A stretch of 64,000 nt of DNA from Syntrophotalea carbinolica DSM 2380 (GTDB taxonomy: Bacteria > Desulfobacterota > Desulfuromonadia > Desulfuromonadales > Syntrophotaleaceae). Made by a program: the position numbers and the translations under genes. The notes under the pieces are model-generated. The model was not told the origin of the DNA. It did no database searches and saw only the letters and a program-made list of their open reading frames with translations. The stretch covers positions 1,736,001 through 1,800,000 of the forward strand of contig NC_007498.2 in assembly GCF_000012885.1 (NCBI RefSeq), read 5' to 3'. Shown here one piece after another: positions 8,758-15,857 of the stretch (positions are counted from its first letter, which is position 1; the number at the start of each line of letters is the position of its first letter).

Positions 8758-8819
8758 GGTTTATACGGTTCTTTTCAACCCCTTAATTTCACACGACAGT
8801 TGGGGAAGAAAAAAAACGC

Positions 8820-8867
8820 ATGGCCGAAAACTTTTTTGTTGCATTGGGTTCGGCCATTTGCTATAAG
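8820..8867 (+). promoter_or_regulatory. tRNA-Leu promoter overlapping an inverted repeat
   Basis: TTGCAT (8839-8844) and TATAAG (8862-8867), spaced 17 bp, form a good sigma-70 promoter just upstream of the first tRNA-Leu. A perfect 9-bp inverted repeat (ATGGCCGAA at 8820-8828, complement at 8849-8857) spans the -35 and spacer. It could be an operator or the weak terminator of the preceding gene. Confidence 0.5.
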
Positions 8868-8872
8868 TTGTC

Positions 8873-8968
8873 TCGCTTCAAGCCGAAGTGGTGGAATTGG
8901 TAGACACGCTAGGTTCAGGGTCTAGTGGCCGTAGGGCCGTGGGAGTTCGAGTCTCCCCTTCGGCACCA
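8873..8968 (+). repeat. Left copy of a 96-bp perfect direct repeat containing a whole tRNA-Leu
   Basis: Bases 8873-8968 are identical to 10445-10540. The repeat covers the entire tRNA plus eight bases in front (TCGCTTCA) and ends exactly at the encoded CCA. It brackets a 1,476-bp segment that carries the Sel1-repeat gene. Confidence 0.9.
8882..8968 (+). tRNA. tRNA-Leu (anticodon CAG)
   Basis: This 87-base type II tRNA has a 7-bp acceptor stem (GCCGAAG with CTTCGGC), a long variable arm, the T-loop GTTCGAGTC and an encoded CCA. The anticodon loop TTCAGGG places CAG at 8916-8918, which reads CTG leucine codons. It is preceded by a good promoter. An identical second copy lies 1.57 kb downstream. 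Confidence 0.95.
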
Positions 8969-9338
8969 TTCAAAAGAACCCCTTGTTGATCAAGGGCTTA
9001 AACCTGGATTCACTCTGTTGGTACCAAGTCTGGTACAAGCCGAGAGGAGCCAGGTTTTTTTATGCCCCATTTCCGTATTCCCTCAAGTGCGCCGCTCATT
9101 TTTACCTCCATTTCAAGGGTTGCTGCTAAGCGTCCATTCAGAACTGTGAACCTGAAGGCTGCTTGTCCATTGATGATTCTAAGTTTACCTCCTGATCCTT
9201 CTGGTCAACCGTTGCCTGAAGGACCATATGTGCGGGATTCGAAGGGTGGGAGCTTGTGCTATCTTCTTGAGCCTGCCATATGTTCATGGTACCTTTCCAA
9301 TCTTTTAAGGTCGTTGCATATCATTCCAAGGAGGCTAC
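8969..9338 (+). other. Intergenic stretch after tRNA-Leu, no gene called
   Basis: I see no convincing gene here. A short hairpin (CCCTTG at 8980-8985 with its complement at 8991-8996) and a wider repeat (AACCTGG near 9001 with CCAGGTTTTTTT near 9050) could act as the tRNA terminator. Short open frames run through into the Sel1 gene in other frames, but they have no recognisable protein features. Confidence 0.5.
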
Positions 9339-10250
9339 ATGCGGCTCAGGGTCCCTACGATTTGTCTTATTTTGTTGTTGGTCGTTACGTCTTTCGCCTG
9401 GGCCGGTTTCTTTGAGGAGGGGCTTCAGGCATACGATGCCGGGGATTTTGGGAAAGCGTATAGCTTGTGGCTTTCCGCAGCCAAGCAGGGAAGTGTTGTT
9501 GCTGTATACAACATCGGTACCATGTATGATAAAGGGCAAGGCGTACCGCAAAATTCCAAACGGGCAGTGAGTTTATACCAGTTAGCTGCTGAAAAGGGGT
9601 ATGTCAAAGCTCAATATAACCTTGGTGTTCGCTATAAAGAAGGCCAAGGCGTACCTCAAGATTACAACGAAGCAGTGAAGTGGCTCCGTTTAGCTGCTGA
9701 ACAGGGGCATGCCAGCGGGCAATATCTTCTTGGTGCTATGTGTTGCAATGGAAAGGGCGTACTCCAAGATTACAAGGAAGCTGCGAAGTGGCTCCGGTTA
9801 GCTGCTGAACAGGGTCATGCTAGCGGGCAATATCTTCTTGGTGCTATGTATTGCAATGGAAAGGGCGTACTCCAAGATTACAAGGAAGCTGCGAAGTGGC
9901 TCCGGTTAGCTGCTGAGCAGGGGCATGCTGGCGGGCAACATATTCTTGGTACTATGTATTGCAATGGAAAAGGCGTACCTCAAGATTACAAGGAGGCTGC
10001 GAAATGGTTCCGGTTAGCTGCTGAGCAGGGGGATGCCAAAGCTCAATTGAATCTAGGGTTTTTATATATCCAAGGCTTGGGTGTTACACAAAGCAATATA
10101 GATGCTTATGCGTGGTGGGTTGTGTCCGCTGCAAACAATAATCAGAAGGCTCATGAAAACATGAAGGCTGCACAAGGTCAGTTATCACCTTCCGAAATTG
10201 AAAAGGGGCAGCGACGGGCCAAGGAAATCTGGGAGAGAATCAATAAGTAG
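9339..10250 (+). CDS. Exported Sel1-repeat (TPR-like) protein
   Basis: The product has 303 residues. Residues 1-22 are a signal peptide ending AWA-G. Six to seven Sel1 repeats follow, each 36 residues and built on A-x-x-WLRLAAEQGHA-x-x-QY-x-LG-x-MY-x-x-GKGV-x-QDYKEA. Sel1 repeats form alpha-solenoids used for protein-protein contacts, often in cell-envelope or stress signalling. The central repeats are almost identical at DNA level with a 108-bp period (about 9731-9838 against 9839-9946), a sign of recent internal duplication. An AAGGAGG seven bases upstream fixes the start. The gene lies inside the segment bracketed by the two identical tRNA-Leu copies and looks lower in GC than the genes outside. 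Its partner is unknown. Confidence 0.85.
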   Translation: MRLRVPTICLILLLVVTSFAWAGFFEEGLQAYDAGDFGKAYSLWLSAAKQGSVVAVYNIGTMYDKGQGVPQNSKRAVSLYQLAAEKGYVKAQYNLGVRYKEGQGVPQDYNEAVKWLRLAAEQGHASGQYLLGAMCCNGKGVLQDYKEAAKWLRLAAEQGHASGQYLLGAMYCNGKGVLQDYKEAAKWLRLAAEQGHAGGQHILGTMYCNGKGVPQDYKEAAKWFRLAAEQGDAKAQLNLGFLYIQGLGVTQSNIDAYAWWVVSAANNNQKAHENMKAAQGQLSPSEIEKGQRRAKEIWERINK

Positions 10251-10285
10251 GAAAGGTTTTGTATTCACTATCCTTTTGCTTGACG

Positions 10286-10432
10286 ATGAGTCGGGATAGT
10301 GGTACAAACACTGGCACTAAAACTGGTACGAAAAAGTCACCTGAAAGAGCAGCCATGAGCTATCCCAGTGGTTGTTGCAAGATCTTGATTCAGGGTGAAT
10401 GTAGAAAGGTCAAAATCAAGTTAACTACTTGA
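10286..10432 (+). other. Short open frame (48 codons) next to the second tRNA-Leu, doubtful
   Basis: The frame begins MSRDSGTNTGTKTGTKK and ends 12 bases before the tRNA repeat. It has no ribosome-binding site. The Ser/Gly/Thr-rich run resembles tails sometimes seen at the ends of tyrosine-integrase genes next to tRNA attachment sites, so it may be a remnant, but nothing catalytic is present. Confidence 0.2.
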
Positions 10433-10444
10433 AAATATGACCCT

Positions 10445-10540
10445 TCGCTTCAAGCCGAAGTGGTGGAATTGGTAGACACGCTAGGTTCAGGGTCTAGTGG
10501 CCGTAGGGCCGTGGGAGTTCGAGTCTCCCCTTCGGCACCA
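10445..10540 (+). repeat. Right copy of the 96-bp perfect direct repeat containing tRNA-Leu
   Basis: This copy is identical base for base to 8873-8968. Upstream sequences differ completely outside the repeat, and no promoter of comparable quality precedes this copy. Confidence 0.9.
10454..10540 (+). tRNA. tRNA-Leu (anticodon CAG), second identical copy
   Basis: The 87-base sequence is identical to the first copy, including the CAG anticodon and the encoded CCA. It has an intact fold but only a poor match to a promoter upstream, so its expression is uncertain. Confidence 0.93.
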
Positions 10541-10759
10541 AAGAAATCAAAGGGTCGGCGATTGAATCGCTGGCCCTTTTTTCTTTGGCATAGTCAACGG
10601 TAGATGGGATGGTTGTCTTGTGACGATGACTTCCAGCTTTTCTCGGTGTACCTTCACGTTAAAATGATATTGCGTGAAGTACGGTTATTGATTTCGCTGC
10701 TTTTGCTTACGATCTCGGGACATGGATGCTTACATGCCGAGGTTCCAAGGGACTCCCGA

Positions 10760-11434
10760 ATGGATGAGCGTGAAGCTATAAAGCGTTGCCCCTTGTTTGC
10801 CGGGGTCACCGATAAAGATCTGGATGACCTGACGGGCATCGCCCGGCGGCAGAAGTATGTCAAAGGGCAGATGGTTTTTTCCGAGGGGGATGACGCCACG
10901 GGGTTCTTTATTCCTATCGAGGGCAAGGTGAAGATATTCAAATTGTCTCCGGATGGTCGTGAACGCATTTTACGTATTGCCCATCCGGGCCGGACTTTTG
11001 CCGAGGCCGCCATTTTCGACGTGGGTGTTTTCCCTGCTTATGCGCAGGCGATTGAGGATTCGGTTCTGTTGTTTTTTCCCAAACAGGCGATTCTTAATCT
11101 TCTGCATTGCAATGCGCAGCTCGCCATTAACATGATCGGTGGTATTTCGCGAATCCTGCGAGAACTCATGGATCATATGGAATCCCTGACATTCAAGGAT
11201 GTGCCTTCGCGGCTAGCTCGCTATCTGCTCGATTTGTCTGAGATGAAGCAGCGGGAAGTCCGATTGCCCGTTTCCAAGACGCAATTGGCGGCCAATCTGA
11301 ATACGGCGGGTGAGACATTGTCCCGCTCGTTGCGTAAGATGTCCGACGAAAATCTTATTGCGGTTAGGGGGCGGAATATTGAAATCCTGAATTTTCAGGG
11401 GCTCCTGGACCTGGCAGCCAAATACAAGGAATAG
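10760..11434 (+). CDS. Crp/Fnr-family transcriptional regulator
   Basis: The product has 224 residues. An N-terminal cyclic-nucleotide-binding-type beta-roll (about 8-125; GQMVFSEGDDATGFF and IEGKVKIFKLSPDGRERILRI) leads through a long dimerisation helix to a Crp-type winged helix (about 150-215; PVSKTQLAANLNTAGETLSRSLRKM as the recognition region). There is no cysteine cluster of the FNR [4Fe-4S] kind, so oxygen sensing by that route is unlikely and the effector is unknown. I start at the ATG at 10760, where the fold begins, with AAGGGA upstream. The frame is open back to 10604, but that would add a hydrophobic signal-like segment that makes no sense on a DNA-binding protein. Confidence 0.85.
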   Translation: MDEREAIKRCPLFAGVTDKDLDDLTGIARRQKYVKGQMVFSEGDDATGFFIPIEGKVKIFKLSPDGRERILRIAHPGRTFAEAAIFDVGVFPAYAQAIEDSVLLFFPKQAILNLLHCNAQLAINMIGGISRILRELMDHMESLTFKDVPSRLARYLLDLSEMKQREVRLPVSKTQLAANLNTAGETLSRSLRKMSDENLIAVRGRNIEILNFQGLLDLAAKYKE

Positions 11435-11519
11435 CTAGCATCCGGTAGGTGGTTTAATTACGAGCGTGCAGCATATCGCCTGATCGGCGTCTCTTTTTTA
11501 CTCGGTTTTTGGGAGCTAC

Positions 11520-11924
11520 ATGGTCACGACAACAACCAATTTGATTGTGCGCTATGCGGAAACCGACGCGCAAGGCGTGGTGCATCACGCCAATTATCTG
11601 GTCTGGTTTGAAGAAGCGCGATCCGATTTTCTGCGCCAGCAGGGGTTGGCCTATAGCGACATGGAGCGCGACGGATTTTACGTGGTCGTTTCGGAGGTCG
11701 CCGCCACGTATCGGGCCCCTGCATTTTATGAAGACCGGATATGCATAGAGACGACTTTGGCAAAAGCCCGCAGTCGGCTTCTGGAGTTCACCTATCGGAT
11801 TCGAAACAGCGACGCTAAATTGTTGGTTGAAGGGCGTACGCGGCATATTGTAGTGGGGGCTGACAAGAGACCTGTGTCCTTGCCTAAACCGGTATTGGAA
11901 AAACTTTTGGCTGCCCGTCCGTAA
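11520..11924 (+). CDS. YbgC/FadM-type acyl-CoA thioesterase (hotdog fold)
   Basis: The product has 134 residues, the usual length for the 4-hydroxybenzoyl-CoA thioesterase family. The diagnostic N-terminal motif Y-x-E-T-D-A-Q-G-V-V-H-H-A-N-Y (residues 12-26) supplies the catalytic Asp at 16, and the rest fits a single hotdog domain. It hydrolyses short or medium acyl-CoA or acyl-ACP thioesters in the cytoplasm. YbgC itself is usually linked to the Tol-Pal genes, which are not adjacent here. GGAG lies six bases before the ATG. Confidence 0.85.
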   Translation: MVTTTTNLIVRYAETDAQGVVHHANYLVWFEEARSDFLRQQGLAYSDMERDGFYVVVSEVAATYRAPAFYEDRICIETTLAKARSRLLEFTYRIRNSDAKLLVEGRTRHIVVGADKRPVSLPKPVLEKLLAARP

Positions 11925-11994
11925 AGATTCGTTTGCCGGACAAAGCAGGTCTCGGCACGGATTGGTGGCAGGTCGAAATTGGGGCAATATTTTA

Positions 11995-12023
11995 TTGACT
12001 TGTTCCGCACCGCTTGATATAAA
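11995..12023 (+). promoter_or_regulatory. tRNA-Val promoter
   Basis: TTGACT (11995-12000) and TATAAA (12018-12023) are separated by 17 bp, and the tRNA begins 12 bases further on. This is a near-consensus sigma-70 promoter. Confidence 0.75.
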
Positions 12024-12035
12024 TTCAATCACTTC

Positions 12036-12110
12036 GGGCGTTTAGCTCAGCGGGAGAGCACTGCCTTCACACGGCAGGGGCCACTGGTTCAATCCCAGTA
12101 ACGCCCACCA
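12036..12110 (+). tRNA. tRNA-Val (anticodon CAC)
   Basis: This 75-base tRNA has acceptor stem GGGCGTT paired with AACGCCC, D-arm GCTCAGCGGGAGAGC, anticodon stem CTGCC/GGCAG around the loop TTCACAC (anticodon CAC, reading GTG), T-loop GTTCAATCC and an encoded CCA. A near-consensus promoter precedes it and a terminator follows immediately. Confidence 0.95.
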
Positions 12111-12117
12111 TAAATTC

Positions 12118-12152
12118 AAGGGGTTAGATCATGTAGATCTAACCCCTTTTTT
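12118..12152 (+). terminator. Intrinsic terminator of tRNA-Val
   Basis: A perfect 13-bp stem (12118-12130 with 12136-12148) closes a five-base loop and runs into a stretch of T residues. Confidence 0.85.
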
Positions 12153-12174
12153 AATTTGATCAGCATATGGACTC

Positions 12175-12209
12175 AACAGCCCGCCTGGCAACAGGGCGGG
12201 CTGTTTTAT
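12175..12209 (+). terminator. Second intrinsic terminator downstream of tRNA-Val
   Basis: The 11-bp GC-rich stem AACAGCCCGCC (12175-12185) pairs with 12195-12205 and is followed by TTATTT. It backs up the tRNA terminator. Confidence 0.65.
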
Positions 12210-12279
12210 TTACCGGAGATAAGAGATCAATAATTCCACATTTCAATCGGAGCGTGCGAATCTGACGGATTCGATTAAC

Positions 12280-12501
12280 CTAGTGCATACTGCAGACCTC
12301 CGGGCGATAGGCCAGTAAAACGACATGCAACTCTTTTTCCAGTTTTTGCACCTTTTCGAGGTCTTCCTCGCAAAGCTGTTTAACGGTGTTGTGAGGCTCC
12401 AGGGCGAGGATGCAGGCTCCCAGTTCTTTTTCCAGATGGCGAATTCGGGTTATGGACGATTCATCAAGATTGTTCGCTATTTTGTAAGATTCAGTGGCCA
12501 T
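12280..12501 (-). CDS. Small conserved-looking helical protein of unknown function
   Basis: The product has 73 residues from the ATG at 12501, which has AAGGAG upstream; an in-frame ATG 45 bases further out has no such site. I do not recognise the family. The protein is charged and helical, with no signal peptide. It contains an internal near-repeat: a helix LEKELG-x-CILALEP (about 24-37) is echoed by LEKELH-x-VLLAYRP (about 54-67), suggesting a two-helix hairpin or a coiled coil. The good ribosome-binding site and the patterned sequence argue that it is real. Confidence 0.6.
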   Translation of the reverse strand: MATESYKIANNLDESSITRIRHLEKELGACILALEPHNTVKQLCEEDLEKVQKLEKELHVVLLAYRPEVCSMH

Positions 12502-12811
12502 GATGAACTCCTTTGCTGCGGGGGGAGAAACATACTCTGCTGCCATAATTCCAAGTTAAATGCTGGCTCTATTTTTTGTCAACCATGGTTGCCGGATATC
12601 CGTCTAAAACTAAGAGGACCTTCCGGTCAAGGCATCAGATGGCTGTTGGTTGCCGGGGAACGATGCCTTTTCGGTTTCGCAACGCGCTCAATCTATGCTG
12701 ACATCAGAACCTGGGCGTGTCTACCGTTTGCCGTGTTGATAGAATAGAAGTCGAAGCGTTTAGCACAGGGGGGGGGATCTCCCTGTTTAATTGAAAACGA
12801 AAGGAGGCTAT

Positions 12812-13132
12812 ATGCGATATTTCGGAGTGTTCACCGCATTTTTTACCGTGATTTTCCTGGCAGCCGGTTCGGTCACGGTATCGGCCATGCGATGTGGGAA
12901 TAGGATCGTGGGAGAGGGTGACACCAAAGCCGAGGTGCTGGTCAAATGCGGCCAACCTTTATTGCGGGAATACATTGGTGAGGATGTCGAAATGGAATAC
13001 GGCTACGGTACCTACAGCAAGCGTATTGTGGAAGAGTGGACGTATAATTTCGGCCCAAGCAAGTTCATGCAGATTCTGCATTTTCGAGGGAACAAGCTTA
13101 TCGAAATAAGAAACGGCGACAAGGGGTTTTAG
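12812..13132 (+). CDS. DUF2845 small exported protein
   Basis: The product has 106 residues from the ATG at 12812, where AAAGGAGG sits at ideal spacing; an in-frame ATG at 12791 is less favourable. Residues 1-25 form a signal peptide. The mature part begins MRCGNRIVGEGDTKAEVLVKCGQP, the defining DUF2845 pattern of two cysteines around a G-D-x-x-x-E-V segment. It continues with aromatic strands (EWTYNFGP; LHFRGNKLIEI) like the SmpA/BamE-type fold. It probably sits in the periplasm with a disulfide between the two cysteines. Function is unknown. It converges on lpxA with only 15 bases between them. Confidence 0.75.
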   Translation: MRYFGVFTAFFTVIFLAAGSVTVSAMRCGNRIVGEGDTKAEVLVKCGQPLLREYIGEDVEMEYGYGTYSKRIVEEWTYNFGPSKFMQILHFRGNKLIEIRNGDKGF

Positions 13133-13147
13133 TGGCGGTTTGTGGGC

Positions 13148-13939
13148 TTATTCGGCAAGTTTGCCCCGACCGCTGCCGACGCCTCGTTTCGAAGCGCGAA
13201 TGAAATCGATAAGCATGCGCACATCGGGTGTCACCTCTTTTTGAGATTCCAGCTCCTGGATGCTGTCTTCGAGGCGTTTCCCGGTGCGGAAAATGGCTTT
13301 GAAAGCTCGTTTAACGGCAAGAATGCGGGAGGTGTCGAAACCGTTGCGTCGCATGCCGATCAGGTTGACGGAACGGATCCAGCTCATTTCGTCGTTGATG
13401 CAAAAAGGCGGCACATCCTTGGTGGCGCCAGAGCCGCCACGCATCATGGCCAGCTCGCCGATACGCACAAATTGGTGTACCTGGCAGTTGCCCGAGATGA
13501 TGGCGCGATTGCCGACTTCGACGTGGCCGGCCAGTAGGGCGCCGTTCACCAGGATGACGTGGTCGCCAATGCGACAATTGTGGGCGATATGGCTGTTGAC
13601 CATAAAAAAGTTGTTGTTGCCTATGACGGTTGAGGTGTTCTCGCGGTTGCCTCGATGGACGGTGACGCCCTCGCGAAAAATATTATGGTCCCCAATAACG
13701 GTATGGGCTTCCTCCTGGTTGTAACCGATGTCCTGCGGGGCCTGCCCGATGACGGCATAGGGGAAGATCTGGTTGCCGTTGCCTATCGTTGTCCAGCGAC
13801 CGATATGCGCACCATGCATGAGGCGGGTGCCGGCTCCGATGGTGACGTTGGCGTCGATGAAGACATTGGGGCCGATCTCGACATCTTCAGCCAGGTTGAC
13901 GGACGAGTCGATGATTGCGGTTGGATGGATGATGGCCAT
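13148..13939 (-). CDS. lpxA: Acyl-ACP--UDP-N-acetylglucosamine O-acyltransferase
   Basis: LpxA catalyses the first step of lipid A synthesis, transfer of a 3-hydroxyacyl chain from ACP to UDP-GlcNAc, in the cytoplasm as a trimer. The 263-residue protein shows the left-handed parallel beta-helix hexapeptide pattern ([LIV]-G-x-x-x-x) over about residues 1-190, the catalytic-type His in NSHIAHNC (H120, matching His125 of the E. coli enzyme), the HQFVRIG and GGSGATKDVPPF segments, and the C-terminal helical domain. AAGGAG precedes the ATG. It is not beside lpxD, fabZ or lpxB here, unlike the usual cluster, so it may be a stand-alone or second copy. The acyl chain length cannot be read from the sequence. 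Confidence 0.92.
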   Translation of the reverse strand: MAIIHPTAIIDSSVNLAEDVEIGPNVFIDANVTIGAGTRLMHGAHIGRWTTIGNGNQIFPYAVIGQAPQDIGYNQEEAHTVIGDHNIFREGVTVHRGNRENTSTVIGNNNFFMVNSHIAHNCRIGDHVILVNGALLAGHVEVGNRAIISGNCQVHQFVRIGELAMMRGGSGATKDVPPFCINDEMSWIRSVNLIGMRRNGFDTSRILAVKRAFKAIFRTGKRLEDSIQELESQKEVTPDVRMLIDFIRASKRGVGSGRGKLAE

Positions 13940-14346
13940 AATGGCTCCTTCGACGATAAGGTGGTTAATGAAGCGCGAGGTTTTTCAGCTGGTTCGGTGC
14001 TGCCCCGATCGCCTATATACTGCCGCAAATAGGGCTGGCATACAAGGGTTTTCGATGGGGTCAGATTCCAGAAGATGGTCGGACTTCGCAAATCTTCGGA
14101 CAAACATGAGGTCGGTGAATATTCTTGCGACGATTTGATCTCTGCCGCCATGGCTTTCCCGCAAAATTTTATAATCCCTTGTAATTCCCCCCCGTTAGTC
14201 ATGACAAGCTTCCCGGTCAGTGAGGTTTGCGCAGTCTCTTGCAAGGTAAAGTGCATCTGATAAGCTGAAAATGATCATGTTCGCTGCTTTGTGCAGTTTA
14301 CCGTGGTGTGATAGCGAAAAATCACTAAGGGCCAGGAGTTATCGTG
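13940..14346. other. Divergent intergenic region between lpxA and the aldehyde dehydrogenase gene
   Basis: These 407 bases hold the outward promoters of both genes, but I see no clear -35/-10 pair, hairpin or repeat. Short frames present here have no protein-like features. Confidence 0.5.
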
Positions 14347-15837
14347 ATGACGACAATACAGAATTTCATTGGTGGTCAATGGGTGCCCCCATCGACGGGC
14401 GAATATGGACAGAGTGTGAATCCCGCCCATGATATGGAGGTGGTAGCACGGTATCCCTTAAGTGCCAAGTCCGATGTCGATCGAGCGGTTCAGGCCGCAG
14501 TCGATGCATTTCCGGGGTGGAGGGCCATGCCCGCGCCAAGGCGTGCCGAGATTCTGTTCAGGGCGGCTGAAATTCTCTGCCGTCGCAAGGATGAGCTTGG
14601 GCAGTTGGTAACGCGTGAAATGGGGAAGGTCTTGTCTGAGGGCCTCGGCGATGTGCAGGAAGCCATCGATATGGCCTATTTTATGGCCGGTGAAGGGCGT
14701 CGCCTGCAAGGCGAGACGGTGCCTTGCGAACTTCCGAATAAAGACGCCAAGTCTTTTCGGGTTCCATGGGGCGTATTCGCTCTGATAACCCCCTGGAACT
14801 TTCCCATAGCCATCCCTTCATGGAAAATCTTCGCCAGTCTCATCTGCGGCAATACGGTCGTATTTAAACCTTCCTCCGATTCGCCTTTGTGTGCGACGCG
14901 CCTGGTGGAGGTGTTGGAAGAGGCCGGCATGCCCCCGGGGGTTGTAAATATGATCACCGGTGCCGGGGAAACAGTAGGCGAGACACTCGCCATGCATCCT
15001 GATGTTCAGGGCGTATCTTTTACCGGTTCCTGTTCCGTCGGCGAAGCGCTGGCTTGTTCCGTGGCCCAATTGCATCGGCCCATTGCCATGGAAATGGGCG
15101 GAAAAAATGCCATCCTGATTATGGACGATGCCGACCTGGATCTGGCCCTTGAAGGTGTGTTGTGGGGCGCGTTCGGAACGACAGGGCAACGATGCACCGC
15201 CGCCAGTCGCATTATCGTGCATGAAAAAGTGTACGATGAGTTCCTCGATCGTCTGGTGCGGGCCGCCAATGCCATGCGCCTGGGTGACGGACTCGAAAAA
15301 GATACCGACGTCGGCCCCTTGATCAACCGGCGGGCATTAAACAAAGTACTCAACTATATACGCATCGGTAAAGATGAGGGGGCGCGGTTGTGTTGCGGCG
15401 GCAACCAGGCCAAGCACAATGGGCTTACCGAAGGCTACTTTGTCGAACCGACGGTTTTTTCCAACGTGACGCCAAGTATGCGCATTGCTCAGGAAGAGAT
15501 CTTCGGACCGGTGGTGTGCCTGATAAAATGTGACTCCTACGAACAGGGCATTGCCATCGTCAATCAAAGCCGCTTCGGTCTGTCCACGGCGATTTATACG
15601 CGCGATGTAAACATTTCCGCACGGGCAGAAGGGGACTTGGACTCCGGGTTGGTGTATATCAACGCCAGCACCATCGGCGCTGAAATTCAATTGCCTTTCG
15701 GTGGGTTTAAGCATTCGGGGTCAGGTCATCCGGAGGCTGGTGGACGTATGGGGGCACTTGATTTCTTTTCCCGCATCAAGGTGGTGTATCGCGATTTCAG
15801 CGGTAAATTGCAGAAGGCCCAGATCGACATAACCTGA
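14347..15837 (+). CDS. NAD(P)-dependent aldehyde dehydrogenase
   Basis: The product has 496 residues, standard for the family. Active-site residues are all present: Asn of TPWNFP (about 151), general base Glu of MEMGGKN (about 249), nucleophile Cys of GQRCTA (about 283) and the cofactor-binding FTGS. The C-terminus (GGFKHSGSGHPEAGGRMGALDFF) fits the semialdehyde-dehydrogenase branch rather than acetaldehyde or glyceraldehyde-3-phosphate enzymes. I prefer the ATG at 14347 over a GTG three bases earlier because it lies eight bases from AGGAG. The next gene starts 20 bases after its stop, so the two are probably co-transcribed. The physiological aldehyde is unknown. Confidence 0.88.
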   Translation: MTTIQNFIGGQWVPPSTGEYGQSVNPAHDMEVVARYPLSAKSDVDRAVQAAVDAFPGWRAMPAPRRAEILFRAAEILCRRKDELGQLVTREMGKVLSEGLGDVQEAIDMAYFMAGEGRRLQGETVPCELPNKDAKSFRVPWGVFALITPWNFPIAIPSWKIFASLICGNTVVFKPSSDSPLCATRLVEVLEEAGMPPGVVNMITGAGETVGETLAMHPDVQGVSFTGSCSVGEALACSVAQLHRPIAMEMGGKNAILIMDDADLDLALEGVLWGAFGTTGQRCTAASRIIVHEKVYDEFLDRLVRAANAMRLGDGLEKDTDVGPLINRRALNKVLNYIRIGKDEGARLCCGGNQAKHNGLTEGYFVEPTVFSNVTPSMRIAQEEIFGPVVCLIKCDSYEQGIAIVNQSRFGLSTAIYTRDVNISARAEGDLDSGLVYINASTIGAEIQLPFGGFKHSGSGHPEAGGRMGALDFFSRIKVVYRDFSGKLQKAQIDIT

Positions 15838-15857
15838 AAATCCAACTATGAGCCGAT

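Noticed and set aside
9062-9415. A 117-codon frame after the first tRNA-Leu
   Set aside because: No ribosome-binding site or motif. It runs into the well-supported Sel1 gene in another frame.
10604-10759. An N-terminal signal peptide or lipoprotein segment on the Crp/Fnr regulator
   Set aside because: The hydrophobic stretch lies upstream of the better start at 10760. Export of a DNA-binding protein makes no sense, so it is taken as chance translation of the leader.
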